A stretch of DNA of 64,000 bases from Candidatus Desulfofervidaceae bacterium (lineage in GTDB: Bacteria; Desulfobacterota; Desulfofervidia; Desulfofervidales; Desulfofervidaceae). The number at the start of each line of letters is the position of its first letter. The stretch's first letter is position 1. The DNA is taken from assembly GCA_027038965.1 (NCBI GenBank), contig JALWFG010000005.1, positions 310,001-374,000 of the forward strand. The letters are read 5' to 3'. Positions 42,323 through 51,706 of the stretch are shown in pieces. The notes under the pieces are model-generated. The model did no database searches. It had not been told where the DNA came from and worked only from the letters and a program-made list of their open reading frames with translations. Both the position numbers and the translations under genes were made by a program.

Positions 42323-44305
42323 ATGATGGCAAATATCTGTTTTAAAAAAATTTTCATCTTTTTTCTTTTGATATCGAGTTTAGAGGTCAGTGGAGTAATG
42401 CAAAGGCAAATAGAAGCACAGGAAAGGACTATGCCCTCATCTTATCAAGTAGGAGTTAAGGCATTTCAAAATAAAAAGTATCACCAGGCCATTGCCCAAT
42501 TGAAAGTTTTCCTTGCTCAATATCCCCATCATGCCTTAGCTCCCAAAGCCTTCTTTTTGTTGGCTGAATCCTATTTTTACTGTGGCAACTACGAGAAGGC
42601 CATTGCTGTCCTAGAAGATACCCTACAAAAATTTCCTCTTTATCCCACCGCTCCTAGGGGTATGTTAATTTTGGCCAAGTCTCACATTCATCTAGGGCAT
42701 CTATCCCTTGCCGATGAAATCTTGAAAAAGGCAATTCAGTTATACCCCAATAGTCGCTATGTAAACGATTTCTGGTACGAACGAGGCATTTTGGCTTATA
42801 AAGAACAAGAATATGAAAAGGCAAGAAGGTGTTTAATAAAGGCCCTAAAAAATTGTCAAGACCCAGAGCTTTATATGAGAGCATGTTTTGTCCTAGGAAA
42901 TACCTATCTAAAACTGAACAACGATGTAGCCGCTTGGAATTTATATTTAGAAGGACTTAAAAACAAAACCTCCTCTCAAGCCTTTTTAAGAAATCACCCT
43001 CAAACTTATTTTAATTTAGCCCAGCTCCTCGTTATCCATGGAAGGTTAAAAGAAGCCTTAAAGGCCTATGAAGAAATCGCTCAACTGGCGGCTCAAACAA
43101 ATTTAGGCAAAAAGGCCTCTGTCAAAGCAGGCGATTTAGCTTTAAAACTCAAAAAATATCAAAAAGCCCTCCAATACTATTGTAAAACAATCTCTAATTA
43201 TCCTGAGTCCCCAGAGGCCTTAATCAGCATGTTTAGAATGGCTGATATAGGGGTAGATAAACCTAATTTGAGTATCCCCCCTATGTCTTGTTATGAATCT
43301 TACCGTCATCCTTGGGATACCTATATTAAACTTTCCAAGCAACCTATAAAAGAATTGGCTGAGTTAGCTCATCTCCGAATGGCCCAATACAAACTTAAGC
43401 AACATAATTTTAAAAAAGCGGTATCATTGTTAAAAGAACATCTACGGCTCTATCCCAACGGCAATCTCAAGGACGCATGCCAGATTCTTTTAGAAGATTC
43501 TCTTCTATCATGGTTAAACGAATTGTACAAAGGCCATCAACTTATAGCCTTCTTAAAGATATTTGAAGATAATTCTTCTTTCATCTCTGGAAACCGTAAA
43601 AAGGAGATAATTTCTAAAGTTGCAGATGTCTATTATAAGTTTGGCTTATATCAAAGGGCCATGGAATATTATCAAAATGTCCCTTTAAATAATCATTCCA
43701 TTATCATGTTGGCTAAAATCTATTTTAACCTTGGATATTACCCCGATGTTGAACATCTCTTAGAACCTATTTTTGAAAAGACATATAATTTAAAACTAAA
43801 GTGTGAAACAGCCCAATTACTAGCAGATACGTACTATAGGGATAAAAAATACAACAAAGCCATCTCTCACTATGTTTATTTCCTAAAAACCTGCGAGCCT
43901 AAATCTCTATGCCCTTATTATTTATCAATCGCCCAAAGCTGTATGGGTATAAAAAACTGGGATGAGGCCATCAATTACATAAAGATGCTGATAGATAAAA
44001 AATGTGCTTCTAATACAGCCTATTTCTTACTGGGAGAATGTTATTATCAAAAAGAAAATTATCAAACCGCCCTTAATTGTTATCAGTCTCTAGTTGATAA
44101 AATCCAAGATAATTCGTTTCGCTCCTTTTTGTATTATCGAATCGCCAAATGCTATGAATACCTCAATGATTATTCAAAGGCCACTCTGACCTACAACATT
44201 TTGAAAAAAAACAATGATAAATTTTGGAGGGATTTAGGCCTTATTAATGCAGATTTTGTCTCTTGGCAGAAGAATAATAGGGAAATTATAGATATGTTTC
44301 AATAG
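42323..44305 (+). CDS. Periplasmic or exported TPR-repeat protein at the head of the flagellar operon
   Basis: The 660-residue protein has a signal-like N-terminus (FKKIFIFFLLISSLEVSGV) and then many tetratricopeptide repeats, visible as recurring patterns of about 34 residues such as YHQAIAQLKVFLAQYP, YEKAIAVLEDTLQKFP and YQKALQYYCKTISNYP, extending nearly to the C-terminus. TPR arrays bind partner proteins. I do not recognise a named family. It lies 9 bases before fliE and behind the sigma-54 promoter, so it is expressed with the flagellar basal genes and may act as an assembly scaffold or motility factor. This role is inference. Confidence 0.8.
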   Translation: MMANICFKKIFIFFLLISSLEVSGVMQRQIEAQERTMPSSYQVGVKAFQNKKYHQAIAQLKVFLAQYPHHALAPKAFFLLAESYFYCGNYEKAIAVLEDTLQKFPLYPTAPRGMLILAKSHIHLGHLSLADEILKKAIQLYPNSRYVNDFWYERGILAYKEQEYEKARRCLIKALKNCQDPELYMRACFVLGNTYLKLNNDVAAWNLYLEGLKNKTSSQAFLRNHPQTYFNLAQLLVIHGRLKEALKAYEEIAQLAAQTNLGKKASVKAGDLALKLKKYQKALQYYCKTISNYPESPEALISMFRMADIGVDKPNLSIPPMSCYESYRHPWDTYIKLSKQPIKELAELAHLRMAQYKLKQHNFKKAVSLLKEHLRLYPNGNLKDACQILLEDSLLSWLNELYKGHQLIAFLKIFEDNSSFISGNRKKEIISKVADVYYKFGLYQRAMEYYQNVPLNNHSIIMLAKIYFNLGYYPDVEHLLEPIFEKTYNLKLKCETAQLLADTYYRDKKYNKAISHYVYFLKTCEPKSLCPYYLSIAQSCMGIKNWDEAINYIKMLIDKKCASNTAYFLLGECYYQKENYQTALNCYQSLVDKIQDNSFRSFLYYRIAKCYEYLNDYSKATLTYNILKKNNDKFWRDLGLINADFVSWQKNNREIIDMFQ

Positions 44306-44314
44306 GAGGCTAAA

Positions 44315-44605
44315 ATGATTGATAAGGTAAGTTTAAGTCCGACTGCTCTTAATATAAGTTCCGAAGGTAAGTCTAAGGTTGACAAAAAGAATTCCTTTGC
44401 TGATTTGCTTAAGGGTTATTTGCAGAATGTCAACCAACAGCAACAGATTGCAGAAAATACCATTAATAAATTTTTGGTGGGAGAAGCAGATGTCCATCAA
44501 GTTATGATTTCTTTAGAAAAGGCTGACCTTTCGTTTCAGCTAATGATGCAAATAAGAAATAAACTTATAGAGGCATATCAAGAAATCATGAGAATGCAGG
44601 TATAA
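44315..44605 (+). CDS. fliE: Flagellar hook-basal body protein FliE
   Basis: FliE joins the MS ring to the rod. The 96-residue protein ends with the family pattern: HQVMISLEKADLSFQLMMQI followed by RNKLIEAYQEIMRMQV. The N-terminal half is flexible and Ser/Asn-rich. AGGAGG precedes the ATG, and fliF follows two bases later, matching the widespread fliE-fliF order. Confidence 0.94.
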   Translation: MIDKVSLSPTALNISSEGKSKVDKKNSFADLLKGYLQNVNQQQQIAENTINKFLVGEADVHQVMISLEKADLSFQLMMQIRNKLIEAYQEIMRMQV

Positions 44606-44607
44606 AA

Positions 44608-46200
44608 ATGAAAGAAAGGATAAATGCGATAATAGAAAAATTGAAAAAACTCTCTTTGGGGCAAAAGATTGCCTTGGTCATGGCAGGAGCACTGTTGATT
44701 AGTGGACTCATTGTGAGTCTCCTGTGGTTTAATGAACCCCAGTATCAGCTTTTATATGGCAATCTTTCTCCTGAAGATGCAGGTAGCATTATCAATCGCT
44801 TAAAAGAATTAAGGGTGAGCTATAAATTAAAAAATGGTGGAAAAGACATCTATGTTCCTCAGAATAAAGTATATGAAACTCGCCTCCAACTGGCCAGTGA
44901 AGGGTTACCTAAAGGAGGACAAGTAGGATTTGAAATATTTGATCGTTCTAATCTTGGAGTAACAGATTTTGTCCAAAAATTGAACTATCAACGGGCACTC
45001 CAAGGGGAATTGGCGCGTACAATTTCCAGTTTGGAAGAGGTAAAGTGGGCTCGGGTTCACATAGTAATGCCTCAAGAATCCTTGTTTAGCACAGAAGAAA
45101 AAAAACCTTCGGCCTCGGTATTGCTGGAATTAAACCCCAATCAAACTTTAACAAGGAGTCAGGTTAGGGCCATTGCCAATCTAGTGGCAGCAAGTGTATC
45201 TGGAATGACCCCTGATGACGTAGTAATTGTAGACAATGCTGGTCACATGCTTGCTGGAAAGAAGGGAGAAGACGATTCAGGAGAACTGATTGGAGAAGAG
45301 TTCAAATATAGACAAAAAGTTGAATCAACCTTGGAGAGAAAAATAGAAGACTTGCTAGAGAGGGCGGTAGGGCCTGGTAAGGTCATTGCCAAGGTTTCAG
45401 TAGACATGGACTTTTCGCGAGTTGAAAAAAAAGAAGAACTTTATAATCCTGACTTAACTGCGGTAAGAAGCGAACAAAAAATGGAAGAAACAACTTCGGG
45501 AGCTGAAAGCGTTCCGATAGGCATCCCTGGAGTGGCTTCCAACGTCCCTCAAATTAAAGAGCAGATTCCAAATCCACCCTCAGGGGGAAAGGCACCGCAG
45601 TCTCAACACAAACTTAACCAAATAATCAATTACGAAATTAGCAAGACAGTCCAACATGTTCAAGAACCTATCGGTCAAATTAAACGAATTTCTGTGGCCG
45701 TTTTGGTAGATGGGATTTACAAAAATAACAAATATTATCCTCGCCCTGAAGAGGAACTCGCTAAATTCAAGGCCATTGTGGAAAAAGCAGTTGGCTTTTC
45801 TAAAACAAGGGGCGACCAAATAGAAGTAGTAAGCGTTCCTTTTGATAAAAGCTTCCTTAAAACTCAGACCGCTATGGAAGCCACCATGGCATCTGCAGAA
45901 AAGAAGCGTATGTGGGCCCAGATTGCCCTTACCGTGTTTAAAGGAATCATATTATTAGCTATGATTATCATTTTAGCTCGTTTCCTCAAAAATTTGGTGG
46001 CTCCTCCAGAAAAAATTCCTGTTTCAGGAGAATTTCCCAAGCCTGTAAGGGAATTTGAAGAAGCAGCAGGAATTCTTCCTAAACCTAAATCCATCTCTGA
46101 AGAAGTAGAAAAACTGCGGCAAGAAATAAAAGAAATTGCCCAAAAGGAACCTGCAAGAATCGCGCAACTGGCTAAGGCATGGATAAAGGAGGAATCCTAA
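44608..46200 (+). CDS. fliF: Flagellar MS-ring protein FliF
   Basis: FliF forms the membrane ring on which the flagellum is built. The 530-residue protein has an N-terminal membrane helix (about 20-45, IALVMAGALLISGLIVSLLW), a YscJ-like domain with LYGNLSPEDAGSIINRLKEL and a second ring-building domain, a Pro/Ser-rich spacer near 310, a second helix (about 435-460, KGIILLAMIIILARFL) and an acidic C-terminus that binds FliG. Its stop overlaps the fliG start. Confidence 0.95.
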   Translation: MKERINAIIEKLKKLSLGQKIALVMAGALLISGLIVSLLWFNEPQYQLLYGNLSPEDAGSIINRLKELRVSYKLKNGGKDIYVPQNKVYETRLQLASEGLPKGGQVGFEIFDRSNLGVTDFVQKLNYQRALQGELARTISSLEEVKWARVHIVMPQESLFSTEEKKPSASVLLELNPNQTLTRSQVRAIANLVAASVSGMTPDDVVIVDNAGHMLAGKKGEDDSGELIGEEFKYRQKVESTLERKIEDLLERAVGPGKVIAKVSVDMDFSRVEKKEELYNPDLTAVRSEQKMEETTSGAESVPIGIPGVASNVPQIKEQIPNPPSGGKAPQSQHKLNQIINYEISKTVQHVQEPIGQIKRISVAVLVDGIYKNNKYYPRPEEELAKFKAIVEKAVGFSKTRGDQIEVVSVPFDKSFLKTQTAMEATMASAEKKRMWAQIALTVFKGIILLAMIIILARFLKNLVAPPEKIPVSGEFPKPVREFEEAAGILPKPKSISEEVEKLRQEIKEIAQKEPARIAQLAKAWIKEES

Positions 46201-47207
46201 TGAGCCCTAAAATGACGGGGTTGCAAAAGGCATCCATCTTACTGTTAAGTCTAGGTGAAGATACAGCCGCTCAAGTTTTGTCCAATTTGGATGATGAGGA
46301 CATCAAAAAATTAACCCGCACCATTACGCAATTACCAGTAGTAAAAACCGAACAAATGCAGGAAGTTTTACAAGAAGCCAAGTCATATTTAGATGGTATA
46401 GCGCTGGTGGGTGGTGATAAAATTGTAGCCCAGCTTTTAAAAAAGGCATTGGGAGAGAAAAAAACCGAAGAATTGGGGCGAGTGCTTCAGAGCTTCACCA
46501 GCAAAGAGGAAGACGCAGACATTATTCTAACAAAACATTTAGACAGCCGGATGTTGGCTACTCTTATTCAGGATGAACATCCTCAAATTATCGCCCTTAT
46601 TTTATCCTTATTGCCATCTGATAAGGCCAGAGAAGTGCTATTAATGCTCCCAGAAAATTTAAGGGCAGATATTATCTTCCGAATTTCCACCATGGAAACC
46701 ATTCCTCCAGAAGTAATCGAACAAATCAGGGAAACCTTAAAAGAAAAGTTTGCTACTATAAGCAGTATGGAAACAGGAAAAAGAGGAGGATTTACGAAAG
46801 TTTTAGATATAGTCAAAAAACTGGACAAAAGTACGGTTGAAAACATGCTTGCCGATCTACAAGAAATAGACCCCAATTTAGCCACTCAAATAGAGAACAA
46901 ACTATTGACCTTTGACGACTTGATTAACCTAGACGATAGGAGCGTCCAGGCCTTGTTGAGAGAAATTGATACTCGTGATCTTGTTTTGGCCCTTAAGGCT
47001 ACAAGCGAGGAGTTAAAAGACCTATTTCTTAGAAATATGTCTCAAAGGGCAAGAGAAATGATCCTGGACGACATGGAAGCTATGGGGCCTGTCAGGCTAA
47101 AAGATGTAGAGGCAGCTCAACAAAAAATCGTTGATGTAGCCAAGAAATTAGAAGAAGAAGGGAAAATTATCCTCCAAAGGGGTGGTGAAGAAAATGTCCT
47201 TGTCTAA
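46200..47207 (+). CDS. fliG: Flagellar motor switch protein FliG
   Basis: FliG forms the rotor part that meets the stator. The start is the ATG at 46200, overlapping the fliF stop, giving 335 residues. Typical regions are MTGLQKASILLLSLGED at the N-terminus, the middle domain with EHPQIIALILSLLPSDKA and the C-terminal torque helix with charged residues in LKDLFLRNMSQRAREMILDD and MEAMGPVRLKDVEAAQQKI. Length and motifs are standard. Confidence 0.96.
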   Translation: MSPKMTGLQKASILLLSLGEDTAAQVLSNLDDEDIKKLTRTITQLPVVKTEQMQEVLQEAKSYLDGIALVGGDKIVAQLLKKALGEKKTEELGRVLQSFTSKEEDADIILTKHLDSRMLATLIQDEHPQIIALILSLLPSDKAREVLLMLPENLRADIIFRISTMETIPPEVIEQIRETLKEKFATISSMETGKRGGFTKVLDIVKKLDKSTVENMLADLQEIDPNLATQIENKLLTFDDLINLDDRSVQALLREIDTRDLVLALKATSEELKDLFLRNMSQRAREMILDDMEAMGPVRLKDVEAAQQKIVDVAKKLEEEGKIILQRGGEENVLV

Positions 47208-47904
47208 TGTTAAAGCATTCCAATTTAAAGAACCAGAGAGTTTTGAAAAACCTAAAAAATTGAAGGTAAGCCCTCTCTTTGTTCCAGAAAGGTATAATCA
47301 GGAAATAAAAGAAATTTTAGAACAAAGGGTTATCGAAACGGCCAGAAGGCAGGCCAATGAAATTGTTTTAGAAGCCCAAAAAAAGGCAGAGGAAATAAAA
47401 AAGGCTGCTTATCAAGAAGGTTTTCAGCAGGGGTTTCAGGCAGGAAAGGAAAAGGTGGAAAAAGAAACCATTCAAGAAACCCAAAGGGCAATAGCAAATC
47501 TGGCTAGGATAGTGGACGAAATGGCACAGTTGCGGCAATCTATTCTTCAAAAGATGGAAAAGGAGATTTTAAATTTGGCCTTGGTCATTGCTAAAAAGAT
47601 TATCAAAGATGAAATCAAAAAAAATCCAGAAGTTGTTCTAAACAACATTAGAGATGCTATCCAAAAGGTTACAGAAACAGACACCATTACTATTAAACTA
47701 AATCCTGATGACTATACCTTTATTGAACAAAAAAAACCTGCTTTTTTTGATGAAATTGGTAGGGAAAGGAAAATTATACTTGTAAAAGACAAACAAATAT
47801 CCCCTGGAGGATGTCTTATAGAAACCAAATTTGGCCAGATAGATGCCACTTTAGAAACCCAATGGAAAAATATTGTGTATCCTCTTAAAAAGGTAGAAGG
47901 ATAA
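47194..47904 (+). CDS. fliH: Flagellar export ATPase regulator FliH
   Basis: FliH is the stalk-like regulator of the export ATPase FliI. The 236-residue protein has a basic, variable N-terminus, a long coiled coil with glycine-spaced repeats (YQEGFQQGFQAGKEKVEKE, the GxxxG-type region), and a C-terminal globular domain with LNLALVIAKKIIKDEI and ISPGGCLIETKFGQIDATLE. The start used is ATG 47194 inside the fliG end; a GTG at 47182 is also in frame. FliI overlaps its stop by one base. Confidence 0.9.
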   Translation: MSLSNVKAFQFKEPESFEKPKKLKVSPLFVPERYNQEIKEILEQRVIETARRQANEIVLEAQKKAEEIKKAAYQEGFQQGFQAGKEKVEKETIQETQRAIANLARIVDEMAQLRQSILQKMEKEILNLALVIAKKIIKDEIKKNPEVVLNNIRDAIQKVTETDTITIKLNPDDYTFIEQKKPAFFDEIGRERKIILVKDKQISPGGCLIETKFGQIDATLETQWKNIVYPLKKVEG

Positions 47905-49217
47905 TGTTGAATTTAAACTTGGATTTTAAAAAATATTACAAAATCTTAGAAACAACAGAGCCAATTTTAGTAAAGGGTAAGGTCTCTAAAGTGGTAGGAC
48001 TTACCATTGAAGGGACTGGTATTAAGGCCGCAGTAGGAGACGTATGCAAAATTAGGGCCGATGGCCATGAAATTCAAGCAGAAGTAATTGGCTTTAAAGA
48101 AAATTCTCTTATTTTAATGCCGTTTGGGGAAATTCAGGGGGTTTTGCCAGGTAGTGAAATATTACATGTAGGTAAGCGGGCTACCATTGGTGTGAGCCAA
48201 AAAATGCTTGGCAGAATCATTAATGCCTTAGGAGAACCAATAGATAGCCAAGGGCCTTTGCCTGTAGAAGATGAATATTATTTATACGCCTTGCCCTCAA
48301 ACCCTCTCAGTCGAGTTCCAATAGATACCCCTCTTGATGTAGGCATTAGGGCAATCAATGGGCTCCTCACCTTAGGCAAGGGGCAGAGGGTTGGAATCTT
48401 TGCAGGTAGCGGAATAGGCAAAACCACTCTGTTAGGAATGATGGTTAGATATGCCAAAGCAGATGTAAAGGTAATTGCCTTAATTGGTGAAAGGGGAAGA
48501 GAGGTTAGAGATTTTGTGGAAAAGCATGTTAAAGATGCTTTAGGACAAACAATTCTAGTAGTAGCTACTTCCGATCAACCACCTTTGTTGAGGATGAGAG
48601 GAGCCTTTGTTGCTACTGCCATTGCAGAATTCTTCCGAGACCAAGGGAAAGACGTCCTTTTAATTATGGACTCTTTAACTAGGTTTGCTATGGCTCAAAG
48701 AGAATTGGGGCTTTCGGCCGGAGAACCTCCTACTACTAAGGGATATACGCCTTCTGTTTTTGCCCTCTTACCCAAACTTTTGGAAAGGGCGGGCAAATGG
48801 AAAAATGGTAGCATTACTGCCCTTTATACAGTGCTTGTAGAAGGAGATGACATGAATGACCCCATTGCTGATGCCTCCAGGGCCATTCTCGATGGACACA
48901 TTGTGCTCTCTCGCGATATTGCAAGACAAAATCAATATCCCCCCATTGATGTCTTAAGCAGTGTCAGCAGGGTTATGTACGATGTCACCTCAAAAGAGCA
49001 TGTTAATCTCAGTAGTCAATTTAAAGAACTTTTAGCTACTTATAAAGAGGCTGAAGATATGATTAACATTGGGGCCTATGTAAAGGGAAGCAATCCCCAA
49101 ATTGACCGTGCTTTAAGGTTAATAGATCAAATGCGGAGTTATCTCAAACAAGACATAGAAGAAAGTGCTTCCTTGGAGTTGAGTATAAAACAATTGGCAC
49201 AAATTCTAAAACCTTAA
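47904..49217 (+). CDS. fliI: Flagellum-specific export ATPase FliI
   Basis: FliI powers substrate handling at the export gate. The 437-residue protein has Walker A GSGIGKTT at 168-175 and the F1-ATPase-like segments ALIGERGREVRDFVEKH, VVATSDQPPLLRMRGAF, LLIMDSLTRFAMAQRELGLS and GSITALYTVLVEGDDMNDP. The full length and YPPIDVLSSVSRVM motif near the end are standard. It follows fliH by a TAATG-type overlap. Confidence 0.96.
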   Translation: MLNLNLDFKKYYKILETTEPILVKGKVSKVVGLTIEGTGIKAAVGDVCKIRADGHEIQAEVIGFKENSLILMPFGEIQGVLPGSEILHVGKRATIGVSQKMLGRIINALGEPIDSQGPLPVEDEYYLYALPSNPLSRVPIDTPLDVGIRAINGLLTLGKGQRVGIFAGSGIGKTTLLGMMVRYAKADVKVIALIGERGREVRDFVEKHVKDALGQTILVVATSDQPPLLRMRGAFVATAIAEFFRDQGKDVLLIMDSLTRFAMAQRELGLSAGEPPTTKGYTPSVFALLPKLLERAGKWKNGSITALYTVLVEGDDMNDPIADASRAILDGHIVLSRDIARQNQYPPIDVLSSVSRVMYDVTSKEHVNLSSQFKELLATYKEAEDMINIGAYVKGSNPQIDRALRLIDQMRSYLKQDIEESASLELSIKQLAQILKP

Positions 49218-49235
49218 ACATAATAGGGAGAAAAT

Positions 49236-49676
49236 ATGGCCCGGTTTAGATTAGAGGCAGTATTGAGTTACAAGGCCCAAATGGTAGAAAATTTGACCAG
49301 AGAGTTAGCTAAATTGGAAGAAAGGCAAAGGGCAAAACGGCAAGAAATTTTGTTTTTAAAAAGAGAAATCCATAAAATAATGAAAAAATTGGGGCAATCT
49401 CAAAATAGTCCTCAAGAAATTACAGAAATAGTAACCACCCTTCACTACCTTTCAGCCCTTGAAAAAAAATTAAAGGCAAAACACGAAGAGCTTGAAATAA
49501 TTCAACATAAATGCCAAACAACAAGGAATAAATTAATTGAAATGGCCAAAGATAAAAAAATTCTTGAAAAATTAAAGGAAAAGTGGTGGCAACACGAACA
49601 GATGGTTATGCGGGAAAGGGAACAACGTCTTTTGGACGAAGTAGCTATAAATGGATTTTTAAGGGAAGAAATATAA
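49236..49676 (+). CDS. fliJ: Flagellar export chaperone FliJ
   Basis: A 146-residue, mostly helical, lysine/glutamate-rich protein: FRLEAVLSYKAQMVENLTRE is the family opening, and long coiled-coil heptads fill the rest. FliJ sits in the FliI ring and links it to FlhA. Position right after fliI supports the call; sequence identity alone would be weak, as usual for FliJ. Confidence 0.85.
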   Translation: MARFRLEAVLSYKAQMVENLTRELAKLEERQRAKRQEILFLKREIHKIMKKLGQSQNSPQEITEIVTTLHYLSALEKKLKAKHEELEIIQHKCQTTRNKLIEMAKDKKILEKLKEKWWQHEQMVMREREQRLLDEVAINGFLREEI

Positions 49677-49678
49677 AA

Positions 49679-50161
49679 ATGAAGTTGACAATCATTATAA
49701 GTTTATTATTCTTGATGCTAACTCCGTCTATTACTGTCTCAGCTCAAGAAATAAATCAAGATGTCAATATAAACCGGGAAAGCAAATTATTAAAAATTTT
49801 AGAGAAAAAAAGATTGGAATTAGAATCTAAAGAAAGGTTTTTGGCTGAACAAGCCAAGAGATTAAATGCTATTAAAGAAGACATCTTAAAAAGACTAAAA
49901 AAACTCCAAAGTCTAAAAAAGGAATTGGATACCTATTTTCAAAAACTTAAAGAAATGCAAAATGAACGATATGACAAATTGGCCCAAATCTACGCCTCTA
50001 CTCCTCCTCAAGAAGCGGGAAAGCAGTTAGAAAAATTGGACCCCAAGGTAGCAGCTCAGGTTATGCTGCGTTTAGATGGAAAAAAGGCGGGTAAAATCTG
50101 GGGATATTTGCCTCCCCAAACGGCCTCTAGAATTGCTCAAGAAATGTTAAAATTGAGGTGA
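49679..50161 (+). CDS. MotE/FlxA-like flagellar protein with signal peptide and coiled coil
   Basis: The start at ATG 49679, just past fliJ, gives 160 residues with an N-terminal signal-like helix (LTIIISLLFLMLTPSITVSA). A coiled coil (about 40-105) precedes a C-terminal MgtE-N-like domain with IYASTPPQEAGKQLEKLDPK and VAAQVMLRLDGKKAGKIWGY. This layout matches MotE-type periplasmic chaperones of the stator or other flagellar operon proteins with an MgtE_N domain. It directly precedes motA, supporting a motor role. The exact family name is inferred. Confidence 0.78.
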   Translation: MKLTIIISLLFLMLTPSITVSAQEINQDVNINRESKLLKILEKKRLELESKERFLAEQAKRLNAIKEDILKRLKKLQSLKKELDTYFQKLKEMQNERYDKLAQIYASTPPQEAGKQLEKLDPKVAAQVMLRLDGKKAGKIWGYLPPQTASRIAQEMLKLR

Positions 50162-50165
50162 TAAC

Positions 50166-50939
50166 ATGGACATTGCCACAATTTTAGGAATTGTTTCTGG
50201 ATTTGGTTTAATGATTATGGCCATCTTGCAGGGTAGCGGCATCAGTCTTTTTATAGATATCCCTTCAGCCTTAATAGTTGTAGGCGGAACTATAGGAGCT
50301 ACTTTAATTAACTTTCCATTGAAAGATGTTCTGCGGGCAATAAGCATAGCCAAAAATGCCTTTTTGAATAAACCCCTTAATCCTTTAGAATATGTAAAAA
50401 TGCTAGTTTCCTTTGCAGAACGGGCTAGAAAGGAAGGAATTCTGGCCCTAGAAGCAGATGCTGAAAAGGTAGAAGAACCCTTTTTGAAAAAAGGGCTTCA
50501 AATGCTTGTTGACGGATTTGAGCCCAAAATTATAGAAGATACACTAGGTAAGGAAATTGATTATCTGAAAGAAAGGCACAAGGCTGGTTCAGACATTTTT
50601 ATTGCCATGGGAACGTTTTCCCCAGCCATGGGAATGATAGGAACCCTAATAGGTTTAATCCAAATGCTTCAAAACATGTCTGATCCCTCTTCAATCGGTC
50701 CTGCCATGGCCGTAGCCTTGATTACCACATTTTATGGAGCCGTTTTGGCCAATATGCTATTTTTGCCAATCAGTGGAAAATTGCAGGTTTTAAGTGAACA
50801 AGAAAGGTTAGTTAAAGAAATGATTTTAGAAGGAATCCTTAGCATCTCAGAGGGGCTTAATCCCAGAATTGTGGAACAAAAACTTCATGTATTTCTAGAG
50901 CCAAAATTAAGAGAAAAGGCCAGCGAAAAAGGAGAATAA
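50166..50939 (+). CDS. motA: Flagellar motor stator protein MotA
   Basis: MotA is the four-helix stator subunit. The 257-residue protein opens DIATILGIVSGFGLMIMAIL, then the second helix with PSALIVVGGTIGATLINFPL, a cytoplasmic loop with conserved charged residues (ERARKEGILALE), and helices 3 and 4 with GTFSPAMGMIGTLIGLIQML and AVALITTFYGAVLANMLFLP. All MotA landmarks are present. The next gene begins at the base after its stop. Confidence 0.95.
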   Translation: MDIATILGIVSGFGLMIMAILQGSGISLFIDIPSALIVVGGTIGATLINFPLKDVLRAISIAKNAFLNKPLNPLEYVKMLVSFAERARKEGILALEADAEKVEEPFLKKGLQMLVDGFEPKIIEDTLGKEIDYLKERHKAGSDIFIAMGTFSPAMGMIGTLIGLIQMLQNMSDPSSIGPAMAVALITTFYGAVLANMLFLPISGKLQVLSEQERLVKEMILEGILSISEGLNPRIVEQKLHVFLEPKLREKASEKGE

Positions 50940-51704
50940 ATGGCCAGAAAAAAGAAAAAAGAGGAAGAAAGTAAACGTGGAGATAGTGCCGCTGTTTTAT
51001 CTGCTGCGTTAAATACTATTCTTTTGGCATTCTTTATATGTCTGACTTCCATGGCAACTATCACTACAGAGAAAGTAATGAAAGGACTTTATTCAATAAG
51101 AACCTCGTTTGGTGTTGCTGGAGGAGGCGTAAGCCCTATAGAAACAATGGGACCTTTAGACGAACTTTATTTGAAGGGAATCAATCACGAAGCCATAATG
51201 CAACTAAAACATTTTGTAGAAAGCCATCCATTTTCAAATCAAATTCGGTTGGGAGTTACTAAAAGGGGATTGGTTATTGAACTCAGTAGTGACCTTTTGT
51301 TTGCCCCTGGTAGTGCAAGTTTAAACGCTCGAATCTACCCAATTTTAGACAGAGTTGCCTCACTCATTAAAAGTTGCAAGAACAAAGTTATTATTGAGGG
51401 TTACACAGATTCCACCCCTGTAAGAACAGGGCCCTATTCTTCTAACTGGGAACTTTCAACCGCAAGGGCCATATCTGTTCTGAAGTTTTTTGTAAACCAA
51501 GAGGGGATTCCAGCCAATCGTTTTATCGCCGCAGGTTACGGTCCCACAAAGCCAATTTTCCCAAATGACACCCCCGAACATAGGGCAAAAAACCGTCGGG
51601 TCTGGATTCTCTTAAAAGGCACTCCTCAACCTTTAAAAAAGACCAATAATGAAGAAGTAAATATCAAAGGCTTTTTCTTTAAAGTTAAAGAATTTTTGAG
51701 GTAA
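50940..51704 (+). CDS. MotB-like OmpA-domain protein lacking the usual transmembrane Asp
   Basis: The 254-residue protein has one membrane helix (about 20-42, SALNTILLAFFICLTSMAT-like stretch) and a C-terminal OmpA/MotB peptidoglycan-binding domain (about 125-235: VIIEGYTDSTPVRTG, SNWELSTARAISVLKFF, FIAAGYGPTKP, KNRRVWILL). The helix holds Ala and Asn where MotB has its proton-carrying aspartate, and no acidic residue in the segment. So it probably cannot conduct protons by itself, although it directly follows motA. The next gene encodes a MotB that does have the Asp. It may be a non-conducting partner or a specialised anchor. Confidence 0.85.
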   Translation: MARKKKKEEESKRGDSAAVLSAALNTILLAFFICLTSMATITTEKVMKGLYSIRTSFGVAGGGVSPIETMGPLDELYLKGINHEAIMQLKHFVESHPFSNQIRLGVTKRGLVIELSSDLLFAPGSASLNARIYPILDRVASLIKSCKNKVIIEGYTDSTPVRTGPYSSNWELSTARAISVLKFFVNQEGIPANRFIAAGYGPTKPIFPNDTPEHRAKNRRVWILLKGTPQPLKKTNNEEVNIKGFFFKVKEFLR

Positions 51705-51706
51705 CA

